Positions 25,745 to 34,519 are shown, counted from the stretch's first letter. The stretch: DNA of 64,000 nt from Akkermansia muciniphila (GCF_040616545.1 NZ_CP156688.1:1922001-1986000), one strand, 5' to 3'. The notes: generated by a model not told the origin, from the sequence alone. Numbers and translations: made by a program.

Positions 25745-26452
25745 TCAGCGGAGAATGGGGCCGAGATGGCGGAGGGTTTCCTTGATGAGGGAGACGTGCC
25801 ACTGGCCCGGAGCCGTTTCCCGGTCTCCCAGGTAGCCGTATACCAGGCGGCTGCCAAGCTGGGAGTACAGCAGGCGGGAGACGGGCCCCATGGGTCCCAT
25901 GCCCATCACGGCAATAGGTCCCTTTGGCTTGGTGAAGAGCTGCACGCCTGTCTGGATGTCCGAGGCAAGGCACGGGGTGAACGCAAATTTGACGATGTCC
26001 GCCTTATGGGCGCGCGCCCTTTTTTCCAGTTCCCGCAGGTAGTCCACGCCGGGCGTGATCTGGAAGTCATGAGTGGAGCCGATGATAAGCACGTCCCGCT
26101 CCCCGGCTTCCATAATCAGTTCCCTGGCGTGGCGCATGGCCTTGATTTCAATGTCAATGGCGGTAGCGTACGGCAGGTACGCCCGCAGCAGGGAGAAGCG
26201 TTCTTCCTCCGGAATGCGGCGCAGCCCCCCTTCCTCATGGCAGCGTACGGTGACCAGCAGGGGCATTTCCGGCCTGAACTTCATGACCTCCTCAGGCGCG
26301 AGTTCCGGAGGAAGGGCGTCCACACGCAGTTCCACACAGTCGCACTGGTCCGTTAAATCTTTTCCTTTCAGCGTTTTCCACAGCTCCCAGGAGGTGACGG
26401 ACGCAACGATTTTCGGCGGATAGGTTTGATGTTCACGTAAAATCTGCTGCAT
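25745..26452 (-). CDS. aroD: 3-dehydroquinate dehydratase, type I
   Basis: Converts 3-dehydroquinate to 3-dehydroshikimate through a Schiff base. A TIM-barrel enzyme of 235 residues with E-L-R-V-D-A-L (residues binding substrate), the catalytic histidine in S-T-H-D-F, the Schiff-base lysine in I-V-K-F-A, and the M-G-x-x-G motif near the C-terminus. It is the type I (AroD) enzyme, not the dodecameric type II AroQ. A promoter candidate with -35 TTGACC and -10 ATAGTA lies just upstream. menA follows. Confidence 0.93.
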   Translation of the reverse strand: MQQILREHQTYPPKIVASVTSWELWKTLKGKDLTDQCDCVELRVDALPPELAPEEVMKFRPEMPLLVTVRCHEEGGLRRIPEEERFSLLRAYLPYATAIDIEIKAMRHARELIMEAGERDVLIIGSTHDFQITPGVDYLRELEKRARAHKADIVKFAFTPCLASDIQTGVQLFTKPKGPIAVMGMGPMGPVSRLLYSQLGSRLVYGYLGDRETAPGQWHVSLIKETLRHLGPILR

Positions 26453-26458
26453 ACATCC

Positions 26459-26487
26459 TACTATCCCAGCTAAGGAAGGAAGGTCAA
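26459..26487 (-). promoter_or_regulatory. candidate sigma-70 promoter of aroD
   Basis: On the minus strand TTGACC (26482-26487) and ATAGTA (26459-26464) are separated by 17 nt. The -10 ends only 6 nt before the aroD start, so the mRNA would have almost no leader. Confidence 0.45.
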
Positions 26488-26631
26488 TCTTCTATTGATG
26501 ACATTACCCCATTTTGGCGCACGGAAAATGTCAGCTTTTCCATGGAGGCGCAACGCTACGCCACCGGAGCGGGAACATGGGCCGGCTCCGGGTGCAAAAG
26601 CGCTGGGCGGCATGCGTAAATGCGTGCCCGT

Positions 26632-27558
26632 TCAGGGGGAAACCATCTGAAGGAGGATATGGGGGAGGGGGCGCAGGGAAGGTTTTTCCCGGTCCGGAAA
26701 ATCTCCGGGAACGGCGTAGCGGACCGGTTTTCCCGCCAGCCAGTCCAGGGCGCGGAACAACAGGGTCTGGAAGGCGGCGCATTGAATCCCCTTCAGATTG
26801 GCGTCTCCCGGCCAGACGTGGCCCAGCGTGGAGGTGTACACGCGCCCTTTTCCGTATTGGACCGTCCATTCCACCGGGAAATTGAGGCCCGTCAGCGGAT
26901 CGCGCGCATAGGAAAGCACCTGGACTTGTTCCGCCGGGCCGCGTACGTAGCGGTACACTTCAATGTCCGTCGTTCTCCAGCGGCGCGGCAGTTCCGCATG
27001 GATGGGATGTTCTCCCAGGCGCGTGACCAGCGCATCCACGCGGTCGCCGTGGGACGTGGGGCCCCCCTCGCCAGGTGGAAGGCGCAGGATGGTTTCGTCA
27101 TCCGTAATGACCAGGGAGGTGCCGTAATCCCGCGGCCTCCATCCCAGCCCGATCATGCGGTTGTATTCCGGCCACCGGGGAAAGGCGTTGTTGGCGGAGT
27201 GAAAGGCCAGCATGCCGCCTCCGTCCGTGAGGTAATGCTCCAGGGCTTTTTTCGCCCCGGCGCCCCATTCGGGACCGTTCGTTCCGCCATTGGTATTCTG
27301 GATGACCACGTCGTAGCTTTTGAAATCCGGCTTCCATGCCTCCCGCTCCGCCTCCGGAGCCCGGGCCGGGAAGGTGCTCACGTCCACGGAATAACTGCCC
27401 TCCTTCTCCAGCAGCATCCGGAGGCAGGCGGTCGTGCGCTGCCAGTCGTGGTTGGAAAAGCCGTCCACGATCAGAACGCGTGTTTTCTCTCCGCGTGCCG
27501 TGGCGCATGCCGCCAGCAGGAACATGCAGAGTACCAGATGAAAGCGCTTCCAGTTCAT
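26632..27558 (-). CDS. ThuA-domain protein, probable lipoprotein
   Basis: A 308-residue protein with a signal ending in the lipobox-like L-L-A-A-C (Cys18). The ThuA-like (trehalose utilisation, class I amidotransferase-like flavodoxin) fold follows, with V-L-I-V-D-G-F-S-N-H-D-W near residue 30, G-G-G-M-L-A-F-H-S-A-N-N around residue 120, and G-K-G-R-V-Y-T-S-T-L-G-H-V-W near residue 240. ThuA-domain proteins occur in sugar-degradation loci of Planctomycetes and Verrucomicrobia. No sugar genes flank it here, so the substrate is unknown. It is separated from aroD by 180 nt. Confidence 0.82.
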   Translation of the reverse strand: MNWKRFHLVLCMFLLAACATARGEKTRVLIVDGFSNHDWQRTTACLRMLLEKEGSYSVDVSTFPARAPEAEREAWKPDFKSYDVVIQNTNGGTNGPEWGAGAKKALEHYLTDGGGMLAFHSANNAFPRWPEYNRMIGLGWRPRDYGTSLVITDDETILRLPPGEGGPTSHGDRVDALVTRLGEHPIHAELPRRWRTTDIEVYRYVRGPAEQVQVLSYARDPLTGLNFPVEWTVQYGKGRVYTSTLGHVWPGDANLKGIQCAAFQTLLFRALDWLAGKPVRYAVPGDFPDREKPSLRPLPHILLQMVSP

Positions 27559-27637
27559 CCGGGCAATGTATCCGGTATGCCGGGAAAGTCAAATTTACGT
27601 TTTGGGAGCGTGCGCGCGTACCGGCGGAAAAACGAAA

Positions 27638-27665
27638 GCCCCGGACCGCAGGGCGGGTCCGGGGC
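27638..27665 (-). terminator. terminator of the orphan capsid gene
   Basis: On the minus strand GCCCCGGACC and GGTCCGGGGC form a perfect 10-bp stem with an 8-nt loop, and TTTCGTTTTT follows. It lies 51 nt past the capsid-gene stop and 80 nt before the ThuA gene start, so the capsid transcript ends here. Confidence 0.88.
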
Positions 27666-27715
27666 GCCTCCCTTCATGAAAGAGGGGAGGGGTTCAAGGT
27701 TAACGTGGTCCGGAA

Positions 27716-28636
27716 TTAACTAACCCCTTCGTCACACAGGATTTTGACAAAGCCTTCTTCCTGGAGGCGGGTGGCTCCGCAGGCGAATTTGGCGCGGATC
27801 TGGAGGGCTTCCTCCATGTCGTCACGCACGGAAAGCTTCACCTTGAAGTCATTCCAGATGCCGAACTGCGCCTTGCTCTTCACCCAGGCCAGGCAGGAAC
27901 GGGTGCCGTTGTCCGCCTTGGGCAGCCGCTGGGTGCGGATGAACTTGAAGCCCATGAAGGTATCTATCTTCCCTTCCACCAGGGCTTTCACGTTATTGAA
28001 GTCATAACTGCTGACCTCCGTTTCCCGCAGCAGGCTCATGATCTGGGAACTGGTGACCGCAATGACGAGCTGGTCGCCGAACTGCGGGGCGTCCTGGTTC
28101 CAGGCTTCATTTTCCTCAAAAAGCTGGAGAGCCGCGCGCAGCTTGGCCACGGTGAGGTTGCTGGCTCCCTTGGTGCCGCTGTCCACGTGGTCCACGGGGA
28201 TCTGCTGGCTTTCCTTGAACGGAACGGCGGTCATGCCGTCCTCGCCCACGTAATTCGTGTCCAGAAAGCCGGAAATCATCACGTCGTCCATGCGGCGCCC
28301 GGCGGCGGCCTGGAGGCCTTCGATCGTCTTGCTGACGGGAAGGTCCATGTCGCCCAGGCGGGTTGCGTCGAATTCATCGTAGCCGATGGCCTTGGTGAAG
28401 GTGCGCGGACGCATGGAGCGGCGCGTGGTGGGCGCCTCGTTCAGAACGGTCTGGCCCACGCGGGTTGTTTTTTCCGTGAAGTCCAGAACGCCGAATTGGT
28501 CCAGAAAGACCACCTTGCCGCTCAAGTCGCGCATGACGCTGACGTACTTGTCCAGCCGGGAGGCGTGCTGCTGGAGCAGGGTGCCCCATTTCCTGGTGTA
28601 TTTTACCTGATAGTTGTCGCTGATTGTTACTGCCAT
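27716..28636 (-). CDS. orphan phage major capsid protein (Gp13-like family)
   Basis: A 306-residue intact protein that resembles major capsid proteins of tailed phages of the Gp13-like type. Supporting segments are M-A-V-T-I-S-D at the N-terminus, the R-D-L-S-G-K and L-D-Q-F-G segments, and a helical spine region with L-P-V-S-K-T-I-E-G-L-Q-A-A-A-G. The C-terminal part has W-V-K-S-K-A-Q-F-G-I-W-N-D-F-K-V, typical of the HK97-like A domain/beta-sheet. No terminase, portal, protease, scaffold, tail or integrase gene is near. The flanks are a ThuA gene and a YfiH/PgeF gene, each behind its own terminator. An intact, host-like gene alone suggests domestication, or an encapsulin-like or phage-derived shell. 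Confidence 0.8.
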   Translation of the reverse strand: MAVTISDNYQVKYTRKWGTLLQQHASRLDKYVSVMRDLSGKVVFLDQFGVLDFTEKTTRVGQTVLNEAPTTRRSMRPRTFTKAIGYDEFDATRLGDMDLPVSKTIEGLQAAAGRRMDDVMISGFLDTNYVGEDGMTAVPFKESQQIPVDHVDSGTKGASNLTVAKLRAALQLFEENEAWNQDAPQFGDQLVIAVTSSQIMSLLRETEVSSYDFNNVKALVEGKIDTFMGFKFIRTQRLPKADNGTRSCLAWVKSKAQFGIWNDFKVKLSVRDDMEEALQIRAKFACGATRLQEEGFVKILCDEGVS

Positions 28637-28791
28637 GATTGCAAATGTAATGATGTTTGAATGCGGGAACGGCAACTCGGATTGTCGGGTCCGGCGTAAC
28701 CGGAACGGTCCTGCCGCGGCGGGCTGCGGCCTTGTCCCCTGCGGGATTGCGCGGCCGTGCCCTCCAGCGCCAACGGGTATGGGGCATACGG

Positions 28792-28825
28792 AAAAAAAGC
28801 GCACCACGGCGGAACCGTGATGCGC
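28792..28825 (-). terminator. terminator of the YfiH/PgeF-family gene
   Basis: On the minus strand GCGCATCACGG and CCGTGGTGCGC form an 11-bp stem with one mismatch and a 5-nt loop, followed by seven T residues. It separates this gene from the capsid gene downstream. Confidence 0.88.
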
Positions 28826-28863
28826 TGGATACAAGGGGAGGGGAAGGCCGGGCCTTCCCGCGG

Positions 28864-29553
28864 TTAAAGAATGATCGGGTGCGGGCGCGTGGCGTGGTCC
28901 GGACCGAAGAGGGCCAGCATGCGGCCCGTCTGGCCTTTTTCCACGCGGTAGGAATAAAAACGCTTGGTATCGGACGCCGTGTCCAGGCCGGAGTCATGAA
29001 TCTGGTCTTCCGGCACCCCTTCCTCCAGAAGCTGGGCCTTGATGGCCGTGGGGATGTCTTCCTCGTAGTGGGGGGGACGGATGCAGGGGGAAATGACGGC
29101 GATCAGGTTGGCCGGGTCCACCCCCAGGCATTTTTTCATGGACTTGATGGTGTTGGCCACAATGTTGCCGGCGGTTCCCGCCTTTCCTGAATGGATCAGG
29201 GAGCGGTGGCAGTGTTCCTTGTCGTACAGCCAGACGGCGGCGCAGTCCGCCACGTAAATGGCAAGCACGCAGTCGGAAACCCCGGAACAGATCAGGCTGT
29301 CCGCGCCCTCCACGGGATAATTGGAGCCGATGTCCCCCACCAGGGCCGCCTTGGTGCCGTGCACCTGCTCGGCGCGGCGCAGGTCCTTCCACCGCCAGCC
29401 CAGGGCTTCCACTTCCGCGCGGTGGTACGGTTCCAGCCGTTCCAGCACGGTTTCCCGGTCTCCGGTTACGTCCACTCCCGGAATTCTTTCAATGAACTGG
29501 ACGATTTCCCCAGGGTAGGACTGGATGGGCTTCAAGAATGCAGGCGTTTCCAT
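28864..29553 (-). CDS. pgeF: YfiH/PgeF (LACC1-like) family protein
   Basis: A 229-residue member of the family once called multicopper polyphenol oxidases, now known as purine nucleoside phosphorylase/adenosine deaminase-like Zn enzymes; PgeF/YfiH acts in peptidoglycan editing (purging UDP-MurNAc-L-Ser). The metal ligands are in E-Q-V-H-G, A-D-C-A-A-V and H-S-G-K-A-G-T; the last usually reads H-A-G-W-R-G. C-I-R-P-P-H-Y-E is also present. The in-frame ATG at 29586 gives a longer start, but 29553 gives a better N-terminus. A -35/-10-like pair (TTGCGC, 18 nt, TTATAC) precedes it. Confidence 0.88.
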   Translation of the reverse strand: METPAFLKPIQSYPGEIVQFIERIPGVDVTGDRETVLERLEPYHRAEVEALGWRWKDLRRAEQVHGTKAALVGDIGSNYPVEGADSLICSGVSDCVLAIYVADCAAVWLYDKEHCHRSLIHSGKAGTAGNIVANTIKSMKKCLGVDPANLIAVISPCIRPPHYEEDIPTAIKAQLLEEGVPEDQIHDSGLDTASDTKRFYSYRVEKGQTGRMLALFGPDHATRPHPIIL

Positions 29554-29698
29554 AATTGATGGATCAATAGATGTCGTTGGGCACATCTTGTCGTTTTGTA
29601 TAACCTAGTCGAGCAAAATCGGCGCAAAATGTCATGGACGCCGTCCGGTGACTGAGAAAAGGTTTTTTTCCGCGTTTCCGGAGTGATATGAGCAGTTC

Positions 29699-30430
29699 AT
29701 GCTGAGCAGACGTTCTTTATTTTCCGCTTTCCTTTCAGGGATGGCCGCCGTGGTCCTTTCCCTGGCTCCTTCATTCTCCCAGCAGGCGGCCCCGGACGCC
29801 GGGCAGCTGCTGAAAAGGGTGCGCCAGGGGGCGACCCTTCAGGAAAACAAGGACGTGAAGGGGCAGATACGCAGGCGCAGCGTGAAGGTTCCCTTTTCCA
29901 TGAGCCTGCGCGGCAACCTGATTGCCTTCCAGTACCAGCTGGACAATGCCTGGAACAGGTTTGACCTGAAGTTCAAGGACCGCGGCCAGGAAATCCTCTC
30001 TTGGAAAGGCGGGAAATCCGGCGTTCTGCCGGTCTCTCAGTACGCGGTCCCCATTGCCGGGACGGACGTGACGTATGAAGACCTCTCCATGCGCTACCTG
30101 TACTGGCCCCAGGCCAAGATCGTCCGGGACGACGCGGCAAGCACGGTAAAGGGCCGGGACTGCTGGATCGTCCAGATTCCCAACCCCAACCCCAAGGTGG
30201 GGCAGTATGCCTGGGTGCGCGTCTGGATTGACAAGGAAAACGGCGCCATGTGGCAGGTGGACGGCATTGACGGCCGCGGGGAGCTGGCCAAACGGTTCAT
30301 GATTGATTCCGTGATGAAGCTGAAGGACGGCTCCTGGTTCTTCAAGAGGATGAAGGTGGAAGTGAGGGACCCCGCCAACCCCCGCAGGACGGTATCCGTC
30401 AGCTACATTGACATGGACAGCCCGGAGTAG
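29699..30430 (+). CDS. LolA-like outer-membrane lipoprotein-sorting protein
   Basis: A 243-residue periplasmic protein with a signal peptide (cleavage near S-F-S-Q, residue 27). Its beta-barrel-like body has conserved segments such as Y-L-Y-W-P-Q-A-K, K-G-R-D-C-W-I-V-Q-I-P-N-P and V-R-V-W-I-D-K-E, typical of the LolA-like family labelled outer-membrane lipoprotein-sorting protein. It need not replace LolA. It stands as a single gene with its own terminator 36 nt after the stop. Confidence 0.82.
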   Translation: MLSRRSLFSAFLSGMAAVVLSLAPSFSQQAAPDAGQLLKRVRQGATLQENKDVKGQIRRRSVKVPFSMSLRGNLIAFQYQLDNAWNRFDLKFKDRGQEILSWKGGKSGVLPVSQYAVPIAGTDVTYEDLSMRYLYWPQAKIVRDDAASTVKGRDCWIVQIPNPNPKVGQYAWVRVWIDKENGAMWQVDGIDGRGELAKRFMIDSVMKLKDGSWFFKRMKVEVRDPANPRRTVSVSYIDMDSPE

Positions 30431-30466
30431 GCCCCTCCTCCATTCCGGGGTATTCCCGCACGCATG

Positions 30467-30495
30467 GCGCCTCTCAAGCCGGGAGGCGTCTTTTT
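30467..30495 (+). terminator. terminator after the LolA-like gene
   Basis: GCGCCTC pairs with GAGGCGT (one G-T pair) around a 9-nt loop, and CTTTTT follows. Confidence 0.75.
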
Positions 30496-30523
30496 CATGC
30501 CGCACAGATGGATGATTTAGGAC

Positions 30524-30552
30524 GTGACAAGTAGGCGGGATGGGCGTAAATC
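30524..30552 (+). promoter_or_regulatory. candidate promoter of the deacetylase gene
   Basis: GTGACA (30524-30529) and TAAATC (30547-30552) are separated by 17 nt, ending 15 nt before the start codon. Confidence 0.4.
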
Positions 30553-30567
30553 CTCCAAAAACCTGTT

Positions 30568-31536
30568 ATGAAGAAACGTTTATTCCTTGCATGCGCCCTG
30601 GCGCTTGGGCTGTCCGCCTGTTCCCACCAGGACCAGACTGAGCGGCCGGTCCAGCCCGGCGCCCCGGTAAAGACCTCCTTTTCCCCGGTGACGGCCCCCG
30701 GAAAGAAGCCGGACCGCCCCGCCGTGAAACTGCCTGACAAGTCTGTGCCGCCGCCGTCCGTGAGCCCGTCCTACAATGACACCCCCCTTTCCCCCCGCAT
30801 TCCCGGCGTTACGGTGAACCGCGTGGCCGTGCCGGACAAGGTGGTGGCCCTCACCTTTGATGACGGCCCCCACGGGACGCTGACTCCCAGGGTGCTGGAC
30901 ATCCTCCGCGCCAACAACGTGAAAGGAACCTTCTTCATGCAGGGCTGCAACGTCAAGGCCCACCCGCAGGTGGTCCAGCGCATGGTCAATGAAGGCCATG
31001 AAGTGGGCAACCATACGTGGAACCACGTTTACCTGAGCAAGGTTTCCCGTGAAAAGGCGGAATCCCAGCTCCAGAGCACCAATGAAGCCATCCGCAACGC
31101 CTGCGGCGTGGTTCCCGTGGTCATGCGCCCCCCCGGCGGTTACACGAACGCCGGCGTGGCCTCCTGGGCGCGCCAGCGCTTCGGCTTCACCACCATCATG
31201 TGGGATGTGGATACGAATGACTGGCGCAAGCCCGGCTCCTCCGTGGTGGCCGCCCGCGCCGTAAACGGCGCCAAGCCCGGCTCCATCATCCTGGTGCATG
31301 ACATCCACGCCTCCACGGTGGCGGCTGTTGACGCCATAGTGAAAGGGCTGAAAAACCGCGGGTACGAACTGGTGACCGTTTCCGAACTCATGCGCCGCGG
31401 CCGCGCGGCCTCCGGTCACGCGCCTTCCATGTCTCCTTCCCCGGCTGTTCCGGATTCCGCGCCTCTTTCCGCGCCTGTAATCGTCACTCCCGTGACGCCC
31501 GCCTCGGTCCCCGTGGAAACGGTGGCCGGCATGTAA
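30568..31536 (+). CDS. polysaccharide deacetylase (NodB homology), lipoprotein
   Basis: A 322-residue CE4-type enzyme with a lipobox-like G-L-S-A-C (Cys18) and a Pro-rich linker (to residue 85). NodB motifs are present in order: T-F-D-D-G-P-H (motif 1), H-T-W-N-H (motif 2, metal-binding H-x-x-x-H), R-P-P-G-G (motif 3, usually R-x-P-Y-G), W-D-V-D-T-N-D-W (motif 4) and L-V-H-D-I-H (motif 5). It likely removes N-acetyl groups from peptidoglycan or another envelope polysaccharide, tethered to a membrane. The Pro/Ser/Ala-rich tail (residues 280-322) may be a spacer. Monocistronic between two terminators. Confidence 0.9.
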   Translation: MKKRLFLACALALGLSACSHQDQTERPVQPGAPVKTSFSPVTAPGKKPDRPAVKLPDKSVPPPSVSPSYNDTPLSPRIPGVTVNRVAVPDKVVALTFDDGPHGTLTPRVLDILRANNVKGTFFMQGCNVKAHPQVVQRMVNEGHEVGNHTWNHVYLSKVSREKAESQLQSTNEAIRNACGVVPVVMRPPGGYTNAGVASWARQRFGFTTIMWDVDTNDWRKPGSSVVAARAVNGAKPGSIILVHDIHASTVAAVDAIVKGLKNRGYELVTVSELMRRGRAASGHAPSMSPSPAVPDSAPLSAPVIVTPVTPASVPVETVAGM

Positions 31537-31561
31537 TTTCAGCGTTTCCGGTTTTCCCTTT

Positions 31562-31592
31562 AACCCGGTTTCCCTGCGGAAACCGGGTTTTT
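31562..31592 (+). terminator. terminator after the deacetylase gene
   Basis: AACCCGGTTTCC and GGAAACCGGGTT form a perfect 12-bp stem with a CTGC loop, followed by TTT. Confidence 0.88.
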
Positions 31593-31668
31593 CATGCCCG
31601 TGGAGCGGCGCCTTTTCCGGCGTTCCGCGGGGGCGCCCTTCCTCTTAACGGGTACACGCACAGAAGGC

Positions 31669-31697
31669 TTGACCTGCTGGTGAAATTCTCCACAATC
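31669..31697 (+). promoter_or_regulatory. candidate sigma-70 promoter of secDF
   Basis: TTGACC (31669-31674) and ACAATC (31692-31697) are separated by 17 nt, 35 nt upstream of the SecDF start. Confidence 0.5.
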
Positions 31698-31732
31698 CCT
31701 TGCCGTATTACTCACACCCAATCCGGATTGAA

Positions 31733-34165
31733 ATGTCTATGAATCTCCTGGCATCTGCCGATACTCTACCCGCGGCCGGCGGAACGTCCGCTCCCCTCGC
31801 GTTTATTTACGATCTCTTCAGCAACCCTCTTTTCATTTTCATCGGCGGTCTGGTATTGCTGGGCGTGTTTTTCTGGTACCTGGGTTCCGACCAGGACAGG
31901 GTCAAGCGCAACGCCGGGACGATCTTCATCATCGGCATCGCGTCCTTCTCCCTCTTCTCCCTCTTCCAGCAGGGCCTGAAGTACGGCATTGACATTGCCG
32001 GGGGCGTCTCCTTCACGCTGAGCGTGGAACCGAACATCGGGGATGACGGCAAGCCCATTCCGCTGACGGACCAGGCCATGGAACAGGCGTGCGTCATCCT
32101 GACGGAACGCCTTAACAGCACCGGGGCCAATGACGTCATCATCCGCCCGAAGAAGAAGGACAACCTGAACCTCATTGAAGTGCAGATTCCCGCCGCGGAC
32201 CCCGCCAAGCGCGAGGAAACCAAGGCCATTCTGACGAAGGTCGCCAAGCTGCAAATTCTCCCCGTCCATCCGCGCAACAATGAACTGGTGGCGGAGGGCC
32301 GCATCCGCGTTCCCGGCTACCGCCTGTATGAATACACCTTCAAGAATGGCAAGGGCGAAGACGTTAAGGAAAAAATCTTTCTGGAAAAGCGTGAATCCCT
32401 GACGGGCAAGGACATTGTCCGCGCCGGGGTGGACCTGGCCCGTCCCGGCCATGTCAACGTCACCCTCAGCAACGAGGGGGCGGACAAGATGTACAACCTC
32501 ACCTCCCGTATGCAGCTGGGCCATGACCGCATGGCCATTGTGCTGGATGACGTGGTCAAGAGCGCCCCCACGGTCCAGGCCATCCTTTCCAAGAGCTTTG
32601 AAATCAGCGGGCTGGATGCCCCCGGGGAGGCGGAAGCGCTGACGAAGGTGCTTTCCAACCCCCTGACCAACAAGCTCAACTTTGAATCCGCCAGTGAAAT
32701 CTCCGCCTCCCTGGGCCATACGGCCCTGCTTCAGGGGGAATACGCGGGCATTACGGGCCTGATCCTGTGCTTCATCATGATGATCATCTACTACCGCTTT
32801 GCCGGGCTGGTGGCTATCATGGGCCTGACGATCAACGCCCTGCTTCTGCTGGGGGCCATGTCCATCTTCGGCTTTGAACTGACGCTGCCGGGCATTGCCG
32901 GTATCGTGCTGACCCTGGGCGTGGCGGTGGACGCGAACGTGCTGATCTATGAACGCCTGCGGGAAGAAAAGGAAGCCGGGCGCCCCTTCCGCGTGGCCAT
33001 CCGCAACTCCTTTGACAAGGCCTTCTCCGCCATTTTTGACTCCAACATCACCTCCCTCATTACCGCCGTCATCCTGTACTGGATGGCTACCGGCACCATC
33101 AAGGGCTTTGCCGTCACGCTGACGGTGGGCGTTATTACCTCCATGATCGGGGCCATCCTGGTCACCCGCGTCCTGTTCTACTGGGCGGATACGGTGGGCA
33201 TGATGAAGGACGTCAAATTCCTGAACCTCTTCAAGAACAAGAGCAACATCAACTTCATGGGCCAGAAGGTATGGTCCTGCTCCCTGTCCGCCATCCTCCT
33301 GTTAATCTGCCTGGCGGTGGGCGCCATGAAGGGCAAGGACTGCCTGGGCATGGACTTCACCGGCGGTTCCTCCATCTCCTACCTGGTGAACAAGAATGAG
33401 GTATCCTTCCGGGAAGCTGAGAGCGTGGTCAACAAGCTGGCCCTGACCCAGAAGGCCACCGTGCAGGAAGTGGCTGAATCCACGGACAGCAGCAAGGTGA
33501 ACATCCTGGTCAACTTTTCTGACAACGCCCAGGACAAGACGGCCATCACCAACGCGTTGAACAAAGCCTTTCCCGTGTTGAAGGATGCCCCGTTCAGTGA
33601 AGAAACCATTGGCCAGTCCATGGGTTACGACACGCTCATCACTTCCGCCTGGGCCCTCTTCTTCGGCATTCTGGGCATCATGGTTTACCTGACGGTGCGG
33701 TTTGAATGGACCTTCGCCATCGGTGCCGTTATCGCCCTGACGCATGACGTGCTGCTGGTGCTGGGGCTGGTGATCATCAGCGGAACGGAGCTGAACGTCA
33801 TCCACATCGGCGCGCTGTTAACGGTGGCCGGCTACTCCATCAATGACAAGATCATCGTGTTTGACCGCATCCGTGAATTCCTCCGGTTCTCGGACCCGAA
33901 TGAAAGTGCGGAAAACATCATGAATGAGGCCATCAACCAGACGCTCTCCCGTACCCTCCTGACCTCCCTCTCCACGCTGTCCGTGCTGGTGTGCCTGTAC
34001 TTCTTCGGCGGTCCTTCCATGGAAGACTTCGCCTGGACGATCTCCGCGGGTATCCTGATCGGCACGTACTCCTCCATCTTCATCGCCTCCCCGGCGGCCC
34101 TCCTGTTCTCCAGGAAGCATGGTCTGCACGCGGAAGTGAAGGAAGCCATGAAGGCCGGAGCCTGA
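31733..34165 (+). CDS. secDF: protein translocase fusion protein SecDF
   Basis: An 810-residue single-chain SecD-SecF. SecD part: TM1 near residues 25-45, a large periplasmic domain with the G-I-D-I-A-G-G-V-S-F (D1) motif, then a five-helix bundle with G-I-V-L-T-L-G-V-A-V-D-A-N-V-L-I-Y-E-R-L-R near residues 395-415. SecF part: L-G-M-D-F-T-G-G-S-S near residue 540, then T-V-A-G-Y-S-I-N-D-K-I-I-V-F-D-R-I-R near residue 700 and the last helices. SecDF pulls exported proteins out of SecYEG using the proton motive force. The start at 31733 is preferred over 31700. yajC is not adjacent. Confidence 0.95.
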   Translation: MSMNLLASADTLPAAGGTSAPLAFIYDLFSNPLFIFIGGLVLLGVFFWYLGSDQDRVKRNAGTIFIIGIASFSLFSLFQQGLKYGIDIAGGVSFTLSVEPNIGDDGKPIPLTDQAMEQACVILTERLNSTGANDVIIRPKKKDNLNLIEVQIPAADPAKREETKAILTKVAKLQILPVHPRNNELVAEGRIRVPGYRLYEYTFKNGKGEDVKEKIFLEKRESLTGKDIVRAGVDLARPGHVNVTLSNEGADKMYNLTSRMQLGHDRMAIVLDDVVKSAPTVQAILSKSFEISGLDAPGEAEALTKVLSNPLTNKLNFESASEISASLGHTALLQGEYAGITGLILCFIMMIIYYRFAGLVAIMGLTINALLLLGAMSIFGFELTLPGIAGIVLTLGVAVDANVLIYERLREEKEAGRPFRVAIRNSFDKAFSAIFDSNITSLITAVILYWMATGTIKGFAVTLTVGVITSMIGAILVTRVLFYWADTVGMMKDVKFLNLFKNKSNINFMGQKVWSCSLSAILLLICLAVGAMKGKDCLGMDFTGGSSISYLVNKNEVSFREAESVVNKLALTQKATVQEVAESTDSSKVNILVNFSDNAQDKTAITNALNKAFPVLKDAPFSEETIGQSMGYDTLITSAWALFFGILGIMVYLTVRFEWTFAIGAVIALTHDVLLVLGLVIISGTELNVIHIGALLTVAGYSINDKIIVFDRIREFLRFSDPNESAENIMNEAINQTLSRTLLTSLSTLSVLVCLYFFGGPSMEDFAWTISAGILIGTYSSIFIASPAALLFSRKHGLHAEVKEAMKAGA

Positions 34166-34277
34166 GGGGCGGCAGGAAATTGATTCATTAACTCTGACCG
34201 GGGGAAGCTGCATGCCTCCCCCGGTCCGTTTCTTGGTGGAAGGAAGGGGAAGGGTTAAGTAAGTCCGAGAGTTTGCT

Positions 34278-34519
34278 GGGTAAGAGGGGTAAGAGGGGTA
34301 AGAGGGGTAAGAGGGGTAAGAGGGGTAAGAGGGGTAAGAGGGGTAAGAGGGGTAAGAGGGGTAAGAGGGGTAAGAGGGGTAAGAGGGGTAAGAGGGGTAA
34401 GAGGGTAAGAGGGGTAAGAGGGGTAAGAGGGGTAAGAGGGGAGGGGTAAGAGGGGTAAGAGGGGTAAGAGGGGTAAGAGGGGTAAGAGGGGTAAGAGGGG
34501 TAAGAGGGGTAAGAGGGGA
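34278..34519 (+). repeat. intergenic 9-bp minisatellite, GGGGTAAGA x about 27
   Basis: About 27 tandem copies of GGGGTAAGA in the spacer between secDF and the EF-hand gene. Two irregular units occur: one copy short of a G near 34403-34410, and a GGGGAGGGG junction near 34439-34446 that lacks TAA. Runs of four G recur every nine bases, so the plus strand (or its transcript) could form stacked G-quadruplexes. It shares the GGGGTA core with the 14.2-kb minisatellite. Confidence 0.97.

Noticed and set aside
26453-26631. Hidden gene between aroD and the ThuA gene
   Set aside because: No open frame with coding character; only the aroD promoter candidate is visible.
28637-28834. N-terminal extension of the capsid gene
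   Set aside because: The 66 additional residues are Pro/Arg-rich and run into the terminator of the upstream gene.
34278-34519. Possible CRISPR array
   Set aside because: The units are 9 bp and contiguous, with no spacers; it is a simple tandem repeat.
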